Below are positions 26,155 to 33,378 of a stretch of 64,000 bases of DNA, piece by piece. The notes beneath the pieces are model-generated. The model did no database searches and had not been told where the DNA came from. It saw nothing but the letters and a program-made list of their open reading frames with translations. Made by a program: the position numbers and the translations under genes. The stretch comes from Salarchaeum japonicum_A. Lineage in GTDB: Archaea > Halobacteriota > Halobacteria > Halobacteriales > Halobacteriaceae. The stretch's first letter is position 1; each line of letters starts with the position of its first letter. The stretch covers positions 1,116,001 through 1,180,000 of the forward strand of contig NZ_JBNAMV010000004.1 of the NCBI RefSeq assembly GCF_049705945.1, in the 5' to 3' direction.

Positions 26155-26712
26155 TCAGTCGAGCGCTTCCAGAACCCGGCCAGCGGTCTCCGCGTCGGCG
26201 TCGGGCGCGGGAACGCGGAGTTCCTCGCCGCCGTACGTCTCCACGACGAGCGCCCGAGAGCGCGACCGGAGGTAGCGCGCGAACCCGACAGCCGCGAGCA
26301 GGGCGGTCAGTCCGGAGAGCGCGACGAGCGCGTCGTCGAAGAACCGCGCGAACAGCGCGACCGCCGACAACACCTGGACGAGCGACCCGACGCCAACCTG
26401 GCGCGCGGTTCCGGTCGCGCCCGTCACGGAGTCCGCGATGCCGTCGAGCGAGAACAGCGTGCCGGCCGCGAACAGGAAGACGGCGAACGCGGTCTGTCGG
26501 AGGCCGAAGCGGAGGTGGCCGGTCGTTCCTGCCGTCTCCACCCGCACCGTCTCGACGTTCGGCCGGTCGGCGTACCGCACGCGCTCGCCGTCCCCGGTGG
26601 GCGTGAGCGCGACGACGCGGTGAGTGGTGACGACGAGCGCGTTCGCGCCGCAGTCCACGCGCTCCACGACCGACTCACCGTCGAACAGGACTTCGGAGAG
26701 CGCGACCGACAT
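26155..26712 (-). CDS. Haloarchaeal two-helix membrane protein with PH-like N-terminus
   Basis: 185 residues from the ATG complementary to 26710-26712. Residues 1-70 form a strand-rich soluble part (SEVLFDGESVVERVDCGANA, VVTTHRVVALTPTG) resembling bacterial PH-like domains. Two or three hydrophobic segments follow (about 73-92 and 105-145), then a second short strand-rich stretch (ALVVETYGGEELRVP). Many haloarchaeal proteins share this plan; function unknown. The in-frame extension upstream overlaps the divergent 83-aa gene and was rejected. Confidence 0.65.
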   Translation of the reverse strand: MSVALSEVLFDGESVVERVDCGANALVVTTHRVVALTPTGDGERVRYADRPNVETVRVETAGTTGHLRFGLRQTAFAVFLFAAGTLFSLDGIADSVTGATGTARQVGVGSLVQVLSAVALFARFFDDALVALSGLTALLAAVGFARYLRSRSRALVVETYGGEELRVPAPDADAETAGRVLEALD

Positions 26713-26766
26713 CACTCGCGGCTTCGACGCCGCCGGTGATAAGCGTGGCCGCCGCGGACGGGCCAG

Positions 26767-26775
26767 CGTTAAGTT
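26767..26775 (+). promoter_or_regulatory. TATA-like box of the 83-aa protein gene
   Basis: cgttaagtt centred about 26 nt before the ATG at 26797. The same word, gttaagttc, occurs at the matching distance before the GTG at 29862. Confidence 0.45.
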
Positions 26776-26796
26776 CGAACCGCGAAAAACCCAGAT

Positions 26797-27048
26797 ATGA
26801 GCGAGACCCGCGCGTGGCTCGTCTACCGCGAGTACACGAACAAGGGACTGTTGAGCCTGGTGTACGCGACGCCGGACGGCGAGCGCGTGCTCCACAAGGA
26901 GCGGTCGCTGCACGCCGCCGAACCGACCGCCGCGACGATGGTGGACGAGGACACGCTCGAACCCGTCGAGGACGAGGACCGCCGCGAGCAGTACCGGAAG
27001 GAAGCCGAGCGGATGCGGGACCAGCACGACCCCGAGGACGTCGTGTAG
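26797..27048 (+). CDS. Small conserved haloarchaeal protein, 83 aa
   Basis: 83 residues, acidic. A short beta-rich N-terminal half (TRAWLVYREYTNKGLLSLVY) with several aromatics is followed by a charged helix (EDRREQYRKEAERMRDQHDP). No catalytic motif or membrane segment. The first half reads like a small beta-hairpin domain seen in haloarchaeal hypothetical proteins. It precedes an ABC-2 permease gene by 35 nt and might be cotranscribed with it. Confidence 0.65.
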   Translation: MSETRAWLVYREYTNKGLLSLVYATPDGERVLHKERSLHAAEPTAATMVDEDTLEPVEDEDRREQYRKEAERMRDQHDPEDVV

Positions 27049-27083
27049 GCAGGTTTAGGGGACTGTGGGCGGGAGGTGCGAGT

Positions 27084-27890
27084 ATGTCCTCCAGAACGCC
27101 CGGCTGGCTCGTCGTCGCGCGACAGGACGTGCGGGTCGCGCGCGCCGACGGTAGCCTCGCGTGGTCCACGGCCGGCGCGGCGCTGTTCGCCGTGTTCGTC
27201 GCCGGCGGCATCGACCTCCTGAGCACGGGTTCGTGGAGCGCGCCCGATACGATGCGGCTGTTCGGGCCGCTGCTGTTGGTCGTCGTCCCCATCTCCGTCG
27301 CCGCGAACTGCTACGACGCCGTGAACGGCCCGCGGCAGTCCGGCCGCCTCCGCATCCCGCTCTCCCTCCCGCTCTCGCGGCGCGAAGTCGTCGCCGGCAC
27401 CGCGCTCGGCCGGTTCGTCACCACCGCAGTTCCCGTATTCGTCCTGCTCGCCGTCGGCGCGCTGTTCGCGGTGACGCGCGCCCGGCCAGTCGACGGGCTC
27501 GTCGCCGCTGGCGGCACCCTCATCGCGGGCCTCGCACTCACCGCCGCGTTCGTCGGCGTCGCGGTCGGCTGGTCGGCCGCGACCCGCACGCCGACCCGCG
27601 CGCTCATCGGCTGTATCGGCGTCGGCGGCCTCGTCCTCTACTGGTGGCTGCCCGTGGACGCCGCGCACTTCGTCCTCAACGGGTTCGCGTGGCCCGCGAC
27701 GCCCCACCCGGACTGGCTGTCGTGGTACCCCGCTCTCAATCCCGCGACCGCCTACATGGACGTGCTTCGCGGCGTCGGCTTTCCGGTGGAAGGGACGGGG
27801 AACGCCGTGGTCGCGTTCGGCGTCCTCCTCGCTTGGGCGGTCGTTCCGCTCGGTCTCGGGAGCGCTCGGTTCGACACAGTAGATCTCTAG
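27084..27890 (+). CDS. ABC-2 type membrane protein (permease subunit)
   Basis: 268 residues from the ATG at 27084 with about six hydrophobic helices. The coupling motif NGPRQSGRLRIPLSLPLSRREVVAG (nt about 27325-27400) corresponds to the ES-G-x-LLLSLPxSR motif of NosY-like permeases. The start was set by the MSSRTPGWLVVARQDVR opening, which mirrors the 'xxVIAKKDFQDA' start of related permeases. It is the first of three exporter genes; the ATPase follows 48 nt later. It has no ATPase of its own, so the transporter may be a heterodimer with the 28847-29680 permease. Confidence 0.82.
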   Translation: MSSRTPGWLVVARQDVRVARADGSLAWSTAGAALFAVFVAGGIDLLSTGSWSAPDTMRLFGPLLLVVVPISVAANCYDAVNGPRQSGRLRIPLSLPLSRREVVAGTALGRFVTTAVPVFVLLAVGALFAVTRARPVDGLVAAGGTLIAGLALTAAFVGVAVGWSAATRTPTRALIGCIGVGGLVLYWWLPVDAAHFVLNGFAWPATPHPDWLSWYPALNPATAYMDVLRGVGFPVEGTGNAVVAFGVLLAWAVVPLGLGSARFDTVDL

Positions 27891-27938
27891 GCAACCCTTT
27901 CCGGTATCTTCTTCACACGACAGTGACATTCGACAGAC

Positions 27939-28850
27939 ATGGCAGCGATAAAATTATCCGGAGTCCGAAAGGAGTTCGGTGACGTCACCGCCCTCCGCGG
28001 TGTCGACCTCGAAGTCGAGGACGGCGAAGTGTTCGGCTTCCTCGGCCCGAACGGCGCCGGAAAATCCACGACCATCGACATCATCCTCGACTTCGTCCGC
28101 CCCACCGACGGCGAGGCGCGCGTACTCGGCCGCGACGCCCACGCCGACTCGCTCTCCATCCGCGACGACATCGGCGTCCTCCCCGAAGGGTTCTCCGTCT
28201 ACAACCGCCTCACCGGCCGCCAACACGTCGAGTTCGCGGTCGAATCGAAAGGCGCGAGCGACGACGCCGACGAACTCCTCGACCGCGTCGGCATCGAGCC
28301 CGCCGACCGCGACCGGAAAGCCGGCGGATACTCCAAGGGAATGCAACAGCGCCTCGCGCTCGCGATGGCGCTCGTCGGCGAACCCGACCTGCTCCTCCTC
28401 GACGAACCGAGCACCGGCCTCGACCCGAACGGCGCGCGCGAGATGCGCGAACTCATCCTCGAAGAAGCCGACCGCGGCGCGACCGTGTTCTTCTCCAGTC
28501 ACATCCTCGAACAGGTCGAAGCAGTCTGCGACAGAGTGGGAATCCTCCGGAAGGGCGAACTCGTCGCCGAGGACACCATTCGCGGTCTCCGGAAGGCCGT
28601 CGGCACCGGCACCGTCCTCACCGTCGTCGTGGACGAAGTGACGCCGGAGGCGCTCGAAGCCGCACGTGGAGTCGAGGGCGTCGAACACGTGGACGCCAAC
28701 CGCGACACCATCCGCGTGCGCGCCGACAGTAACGCCAAAACCCGCGTGCTCGACGCTATCGAGGGCACGGGCGTGACGGTCAACGACTTCGCCACCGAGG
28801 AAGCGAGCCTAGACGAAGTGTTCGCGGCCTACACGGAGGACGCAGAATGA
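27939..28850 (+). CDS. ABC exporter ATP-binding protein
   Basis: 303 residues. Walker A is GPNGAGKST, the signature is GGYSKGMQQRL, Walker B is LLLLDEPSTGLDP, and the switch region is FFSSHILEQVE. A C-terminal regulatory domain of about 90 residues follows (VVVDEVTPEALEAARGVEGV region). It is a paralogue of the ATPase at 15303-16292, with the same order of features and near-identical blocks. Its last 4 nt overlap the next permease gene (ATGA). Substrate unknown. Confidence 0.9.
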   Translation: MAAIKLSGVRKEFGDVTALRGVDLEVEDGEVFGFLGPNGAGKSTTIDIILDFVRPTDGEARVLGRDAHADSLSIRDDIGVLPEGFSVYNRLTGRQHVEFAVESKGASDDADELLDRVGIEPADRDRKAGGYSKGMQQRLALAMALVGEPDLLLLDEPSTGLDPNGAREMRELILEEADRGATVFFSSHILEQVEAVCDRVGILRKGELVAEDTIRGLRKAVGTGTVLTVVVDEVTPEALEAARGVEGVEHVDANRDTIRVRADSNAKTRVLDAIEGTGVTVNDFATEEASLDEVFAAYTEDAE

Positions 28851-29680
28851 GCTGGAGCGTCATCGCGAAGAAGGACTTCCAGGACGCCATGCGCTCTCGG
28901 ATGCTCTGGGGGCTCACCGCCCTGTTCGTCCTGTTCATGGCCGGTATGGCGTACCTCTTTCAGGTGTTCACCGAGAGCGGCGGAACGGGCGACCCGACCG
29001 TGGACACGCTCGGCCTCATCGCCTTCCTCTCCAGTCCCGTCACCCTCCTCGTTCCCATCACCGGCCTCGTCGTCGGCCACAAGGCCATCGCGGGCGAAGT
29101 CGAGTCCGGGAGCGCGAAACTCCTCCTCTCCCTCCCCCACAGCCGACGCGACGCCGTCGTCGGAAAAGTCGTCGGACGCGCCGCCGTCCTCTCCCTCTCC
29201 ATCCTCGTCGGTTTGGTCGCCAGCCTCCTCGTCATGGTCGCGCTCTACGACGAGTACACGCTCACGTCGTTCGCCATCTTCGGCGTGTTCTCGCTCGTGC
29301 TCGGCGCGGTCTACACCGCCATCGGCGTCGGGATATCCAGCCTGACCAACGACAGCGGCCGCGCCACCATCGGCGCCGCCGGGTTCTACCTCCTCGTCGA
29401 GTTCATCCTCCCGCTCATCCCGACCGGCCTCGTCGCCCTCCTCGACCTCCAGGTGTCCTCGGACGCCGTCTGGCCGTTCGTCTTCAACGTCCTCCCGCCG
29501 TCCGGCGCGTACACGTTCGCGCTCGCGAACTTCGTCCCCGAAGCCGGATTCGGCGTCGCCCTCGGCAGCCTCCCCGACAGCATCGTCTTCGATGGTGTCA
29601 CCATGGTCGCCCTGCTCGTCGCGTGGTTCGTCCTCGCGCCGCTCGTCGGCTACCTCCGATTCAACGGCCGCGACCTCTAA
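28847..29680 (+). CDS. ABC-2 type transporter permease
   Basis: 277 residues with six hydrophobic segments. It opens MSWSVIAKKDFQDAMRSRML, the cytoplasmic helix that docks on the ATPase. The motif GEVESGSAKLLLSLPHSRRD (nt about 29093-29152) is the NosY-type coupling sequence, followed by GRAAVLSLSILVGLVASLLV. It overlaps the ATPase gene by 4 nt and completes the exporter. Confidence 0.88.
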   Translation: MSWSVIAKKDFQDAMRSRMLWGLTALFVLFMAGMAYLFQVFTESGGTGDPTVDTLGLIAFLSSPVTLLVPITGLVVGHKAIAGEVESGSAKLLLSLPHSRRDAVVGKVVGRAAVLSLSILVGLVASLLVMVALYDEYTLTSFAIFGVFSLVLGAVYTAIGVGISSLTNDSGRATIGAAGFYLLVEFILPLIPTGLVALLDLQVSSDAVWPFVFNVLPPSGAYTFALANFVPEAGFGVALGSLPDSIVFDGVTMVALLVAWFVLAPLVGYLRFNGRDL

Positions 29681-29861
29681 CCACGTTTTTCCACCACGAT
29701 TTCGCCGAGCGTTCAAATACGAGCGCGCGCCCAGCAGTGGGCGTGACCTGAACGGCGTCGTGGACGCCACCGCGAAACCCGACGAACAGGCGTCCACGCG
29801 AGCAGCGCGTTCGTCGTGCACGCCAGCGGAAGTTAAGTTCCGGGAACCCCTGCCCCGTAGT
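29681..29861. other. Intergenic spacer with promoter-like word
   Basis: 180 nt. It holds gttaagt (29832-29838) at promoter distance from the following GTG start, and a 22-nt word (29808-29829) shared at 20 of 22 positions with the spacer at 19058-19079. Nothing else recognisable. Confidence 0.4.
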
Positions 29862-30443
29862 GTGGACTACGAACTCGCAATCGAGGGCGGGCCGGCGTCG
29901 ATTCCAGGGGGAACTGCCGTCCTCCTCCTGCATCCGAGTACGGCCGAGACGGACCGTATCGACACCGACTTCCTCAAGACGGACACGGACCGCTTCCTCG
30001 TCATCTCCACGCGAACCACCGCGCGGGAGGTCGCGCAGAAACTCAACTACTACGACGTGGACGAATCGCGGGCGGACGTGCTGGACGCGCTAAGCGTCGA
30101 CCGCGGGTACTCGCGGCGCGGCTCAGAACACATCAGGTACGTGTCATCGCCGGACGACGTGGACGGTATCATCGCGGTGGCGGAGGACTTCCTCAACGAC
30201 ACCGAAGGGAAGCGCCGCGTGAGCTTCGACTCCATCACGGAACTCGCGTACTACGCGGACGAGGAGCGCGCGCTGGACGCGCTGGACCGGCTTGCCGCCC
30301 TCCTCAGCGAGCACGACGCGGTTGGGCTGTTCCACGTCTCCGCGGAGGTCCACGACCCCGACGTCATCGAGCGGTTCCGGGAGCACGCGGGGCTCGTCGT
30401 GGAACTCGACGACGACGGCTCGGTGACCGTCTCTGACGCCTGA
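29862..30443 (+). CDS. Uncharacterised haloarchaeal protein with RecA-superfamily-like pattern
   Basis: 193 residues from the GTG at 29862, which lies 28 nt after gttaagt; the upstream in-frame extension is basic and not protein-like. An alpha/beta pattern with alternating strands: TAVLLLHPSTAE, FLVISTRTTAREV, HIRYVSSPDDVDGIIAVAED, RRVSFDSITELAYYADEERA and AVGLFHVSAEVHD. This resembles the shortened RecA/KaiC-like proteins of haloarchaea, where the loop after the first strand lacks a good Walker A. ATP binding is therefore doubtful. It may be a signalling adaptor; function unknown. Confidence 0.65.
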   Translation: MDYELAIEGGPASIPGGTAVLLLHPSTAETDRIDTDFLKTDTDRFLVISTRTTAREVAQKLNYYDVDESRADVLDALSVDRGYSRRGSEHIRYVSSPDDVDGIIAVAEDFLNDTEGKRRVSFDSITELAYYADEERALDALDRLAALLSEHDAVGLFHVSAEVHDPDVIERFREHAGLVVELDDDGSVTVSDA

Positions 30444-30472
30444 CTCCGGCGGAACGCGGTGGTGTCGAAGCG

Positions 30473-30478
30473 CTTAAC
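30473..30478 (+). promoter_or_regulatory. TATA-like box of mdh
   Basis: cttaac centred about 28 nt before the mdh ATG at 30503. Confidence 0.4.
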
Positions 30479-30502
30479 AGAACGCCGCGAGCACTCTCGG
30501 GT

Positions 30503-31417
30503 ATGGCGAAAGTCAGCATCGTCGGCGCGGCGGGTACGGTCGGCGCTGCGGCAGGCTACAGTCTCGCACTCCGCGATGTCGTGGACGAACTCGTGTTCGT
30601 GGACATCCCGGAGAAAGAGGACGAGGCCGTCGGGCAGGCCGCGGACGCGAACCACGGTATCGCGTACGACGCCAATACGGAGGTCGTGCAGGGCGACTAC
30701 GCCGCCACCGAGGGCTCCGACGTGGTCGTCATCACCGCCGGGATTCCGCGCAAGCCCGGCCAGACCCGTATCGATCTCGCGGGCGACAACGCGCCCATCA
30801 TGGAGGACATCGGGTCGAGTCTGGCGGAGTACAACGACGACTTCGTCTCTATCACGACCTCGAACCCCGTCGACCTCCTGAACCGCCACCTCTACGAGAC
30901 GGGTGAGCGGGCGCGGGAGAAGGTCATCGGGTTCGGCGGCCGTCTGGACAGCGCGCGCTTCCGGTACGTGCTCTCCCAGCGCTTCGACGTGCCCGTGCGG
31001 AACGTCGAGGCGACCATCCTCGGCGAACACGGGGACGCACAGGTGCCGGTGTTCTCGAAGGTCCGCGTGGACGGTCGCGACCCGTCGTTCGACGAGGACG
31101 AGCGGAGCGAAATCCTCTCCGACCTTCAGGAGTCGGCGATGAACGTCATTGAGCGGAAGGGCGCGACTCAGTGGGGGCCGGCGACCGGCGTCGCGCACAT
31201 GGTCGAGGCCGTGCTCCGGGACACCGGCGAAGTGCTTCCGGCGAGCATTCCCCTGCAGGGCGAGTTCGGACACGAGGACACGGCGTTCGGCGTTCCCGTG
31301 CGACTCGGCTCCGACGGCGTGGAGGAAGTGGTCGAGTGGGACCTCACCGAGTACGAGCGCGACCAGCTCGGCGAGGCCGCGGAGAAGCTCTCCGAGCAGT
31401 ACGCCGAAATCAGCTAG
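30503..31417 (+). CDS. mdh: Malate dehydrogenase (LDH-like archaeal type)
   Basis: 304 residues, the size of the Haloarcula marismortui enzyme. It has the NAD-binding start VSIVGAAGTVGAAAG, the substrate loop IPRKPGQTRIDLAGDNAPI with Arg at the malate-specifying position, TTSNPVDLLN, and the catalytic GEHGD. It interconverts malate and oxaloacetate in the TCA cycle. It carries the acidic surface expected of the salt-dependent tetramer. It is a single-gene unit with its own promoter. Confidence 0.95.
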   Translation: MAKVSIVGAAGTVGAAAGYSLALRDVVDELVFVDIPEKEDEAVGQAADANHGIAYDANTEVVQGDYAATEGSDVVVITAGIPRKPGQTRIDLAGDNAPIMEDIGSSLAEYNDDFVSITTSNPVDLLNRHLYETGERAREKVIGFGGRLDSARFRYVLSQRFDVPVRNVEATILGEHGDAQVPVFSKVRVDGRDPSFDEDERSEILSDLQESAMNVIERKGATQWGPATGVAHMVEAVLRDTGEVLPASIPLQGEFGHEDTAFGVPVRLGSDGVEEVVEWDLTEYERDQLGEAAEKLSEQYAEIS

Positions 31418-31540
31418 GCGGGACTTCTCGCTGGACGTCCGCCATCTCGGCGTCCTCGTCGTCATCGTCCGAATCGGTCCAGACCGGTACCTCCTCCCAG
31501 GGGGGACACATGGTATACACCCACACATTTGTCGTTCGAG

Positions 31541-31548
31541 TATAAAAG
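31541..31548 (+). promoter_or_regulatory. Strong TATA box of the alcohol dehydrogenase gene
   Basis: tataaaag, the best TATA match in the window, 49-56 nt before the ATG at 31597. This predicts a short leader of about 25 nt, unlike the leaderless genes nearby. The purine run gcgaggagtgg follows at 31555. Confidence 0.65.
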
Positions 31549-31596
31549 TGTTGGCGCGAGGAGTGGATTTTTGCGGGTCGCGTCCGGGGATAGCGT

Positions 31597-32634
31597 ATGG
31601 ACGCCGCTGTCTACCACGGCCCCGGTGACGTTCGCATCGAGAGTGTTCCCGACCCCGAGCTCGAAGAACCGACGGACGCCATCGTCCGCGTCACCCACAC
31701 CGCCATCTGCGGGTCCGACCTCTGGCCGTACCGCGGCCAGAGCGACCAGGACGAAGGAACACGCATCGGCCACGAACCGATGGGTATCGTCGAGAAGGTC
31801 GGCTCGGACGTGCGGCACGTTCGGCCGGGCGACCGCGTGCTCGCGCCGTTCTCCATCTCGTGCGGCGAGTGCGAGTTCTGCCGGAAGGGACTGCACACGT
31901 CGTGCGTGAACGGCGACGGCTGGAGCGGCGCGAACGGGGGCGCACAGGGCGAGCGCATCCGCGCGCCAACCGCGGACGGCACGCTCGTCCGGGTTCCCGA
32001 GCGGTACGCCGACGACGAGGACACGCTCGAAGCCCTCCTCCCATTGACGGACGTGATGTGCACGGGCCACCACGCCGCCGTCAGCGCCGGCGTCGAAGCG
32101 GGCGACACCGCGGTCGTCGTCGGGGACGGCGCGGTCGGCCTGTGCGGCGTGCTCGCGGCGTCGCGACTGGGCGCGGAACGTATCGTCGCGGTCGGCCACC
32201 ACGAGGACCGCCTCGAAATCGCCGAGGAGTTCGGCGCGACGGAAACCGTGTCGAGTCGCGGCGAGGAAGCGGTGGAAGAGGTTCGAGAACTGACGTACGG
32301 CGGCGCGAACCACGTCCTCGAATGCGTCGGTGCCGAGTCGTCGATGAGCACGGCGTTCGACGTGGCGCGTCCCGGCGGCACCGTCGGCTACGTCGGCGTC
32401 CCGGCCGGCGTGGACGAGGCCGAGTTCCTCGGGACCGCGTTCTCGAAGAACGTCACGCTCAAGGGCGGCGTCGCGCCCGTTCGCGCCTACGTGGACGACC
32501 TGATGGCGGACGTGCTCCAGGGGACGCTCGACCCCTCACCCATCTTCACGAAAACAGTCGGCCTCGACGGCGTCCCCGAGGGCTACGAGGCGATGGACGA
32601 GCGCGACGCCGTGAAAGTCCTCGTGAAGCCCTAG
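31597..32634 (+). CDS. Zinc-dependent alcohol dehydrogenase (MDR family)
   Basis: 345 residues. Catalytic zinc ligands Cys38, His59 and Glu60 (GHEPMG), the four-Cys structural zinc site at 89, 92, 95 and 103 (CGECEFC then C), and the NAD(P) loop VVGDGAVGLCGVLAA are all present. GHHEDRL after the second strand suggests the coenzyme-binding region accepts NADP or NAD. It resembles the threonine/alcohol dehydrogenase group in haloarchaea; the substrate is unknown. The strong promoter suggests high or regulated expression. Its stop shares CTAG with the convergent ferredoxin gene. Confidence 0.9.
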   Translation: MDAAVYHGPGDVRIESVPDPELEEPTDAIVRVTHTAICGSDLWPYRGQSDQDEGTRIGHEPMGIVEKVGSDVRHVRPGDRVLAPFSISCGECEFCRKGLHTSCVNGDGWSGANGGAQGERIRAPTADGTLVRVPERYADDEDTLEALLPLTDVMCTGHHAAVSAGVEAGDTAVVVGDGAVGLCGVLAASRLGAERIVAVGHHEDRLEIAEEFGATETVSSRGEEAVEEVRELTYGGANHVLECVGAESSMSTAFDVARPGGTVGYVGVPAGVDEAEFLGTAFSKNVTLKGGVAPVRAYVDDLMADVLQGTLDPSPIFTKTVGLDGVPEGYEAMDERDAVKVLVKP

Positions 32635-32873
32635 ACGACCTGTTCGCCGTCGTCGTCGTAGACGCGGATGGCGTCGACGGGACACGACCGCGCCGCGAAC
32701 TTCGCGTCGAACTCCGCGTCCGCCGGGATTTCCCGGCTGAACACGCCGTCCTCGGTTTCTTCGCCGTCGACGAGCACGGCCTTCCCGGCGTCAGAATTCT
32801 TCTCGAAACCGTCCCACTCCGCGACGCACTGGTACATGCCGATGCAGGTGTCCCGGTCGAACTCGACTCGCAT
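32631..32873 (-). CDS. Ferredoxin with a three-cysteine cluster site
   Basis: 80 residues from the ATG complementary to 32871-32873. The cluster motif is Cys10-x5-Cys16 ... Cys64-Pro, so only three cysteines are present; Met13 is where a fourth ligand would be. This is the pattern of [3Fe-4S] ferredoxins that serve cytochrome P450s in actinomycetes (C-x5-C-xn-CP), and many haloarchaea have similar proteins. It likely carries one electron in the cytoplasm. A Rieske protein gene lies 38 nt upstream on the same strand. Confidence 0.88.
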   Translation of the reverse strand: MRVEFDRDTCIGMYQCVAEWDGFEKNSDAGKAVLVDGEETEDGVFSREIPADAEFDAKFAARSCPVDAIRVYDDDGEQVV

Positions 32874-32911
32874 ACTCGCGCTTGGGGCGGGACGGGGTAA
32901 AGCAGTCGGGG

Positions 32912-33322
32912 TTAGAAGGAGAGGTGGCTGGTCGAACTCGGGCCGTCGTCGGTGTCGTCGATACCGCCCTCGTGCCGGAAGACGTAGTCCTCGTCGTCGA
33001 GGTAGACGGTGCCGTCGTCCACCGCGAGACCCACGTCCACGAGCGTCGTTCCGGCGGCCTCGCCGTTGTCGCAGTCGCCGGAGCACGTGTCGAACATCGA
33101 CCCGTGTTTCGGACAGATGACCTGGCCGTCCCGCATCGCCGCGCCCATTCCGCGGTCGAAGCGCTGGAACTCGTGGGGGCACGTGTTCACCCAGGCTTCC
33201 ACGGACTCCTCGCACGGCAGTAGAATGACCTCCTCCTCGTTCCCGTAGTCGTCCGCGACGGTGAAAAGCCAGGAGCGCTCGTCGTGGACCGTTTCGACCG
33301 TCGTGAGTTCCGCACGCGCCAT
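32912..33322 (-). CDS. Rieske [2Fe-2S] protein
   Basis: 136 residues from the ATG complementary to 33320-33322. Cluster ligands Cys48-x-His50 (NTCPHEF) and Cys70-x2-His73 (ICPKHG) are complete, and Cys80 and Cys84 could form the extra disulfide. No membrane anchor or oxygenase domain, so it is a soluble Rieske ferredoxin like NirD or the small dioxygenase ferredoxins. It probably forms a transcription unit with the downstream ferredoxin gene. Partner enzyme unknown. Confidence 0.88.
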   Translation of the reverse strand: MARAELTTVETVHDERSWLFTVADDYGNEEEVILLPCEESVEAWVNTCPHEFQRFDRGMGAAMRDGQVICPKHGSMFDTCSGDCDNGEAAGTTLVDVGLAVDDGTVYLDDEDYVFRHEGGIDDTDDGPSSTSHLSF

Positions 33323-33345
33323 ACCCGTGAGACGGGAGGACGATA

Positions 33346-33353
33346 CTTTAAAC
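33346..33353 (+). promoter_or_regulatory. TATA box of hel308
   Basis: ctttaaac, centred about 29 nt before the hel308 ATG at 33379, in the 56-nt divergent spacer shared with the Rieske gene. Confidence 0.5.
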
Positions 33354-33378
33354 CGCGTGACCGCCCTACGTTCGGGCA

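Noticed and set aside
26713..27027. N-terminal extension of the 26155-26712 gene
   Set aside because: The extension would run antisense over the 83-aa gene and has basic non-coding composition.
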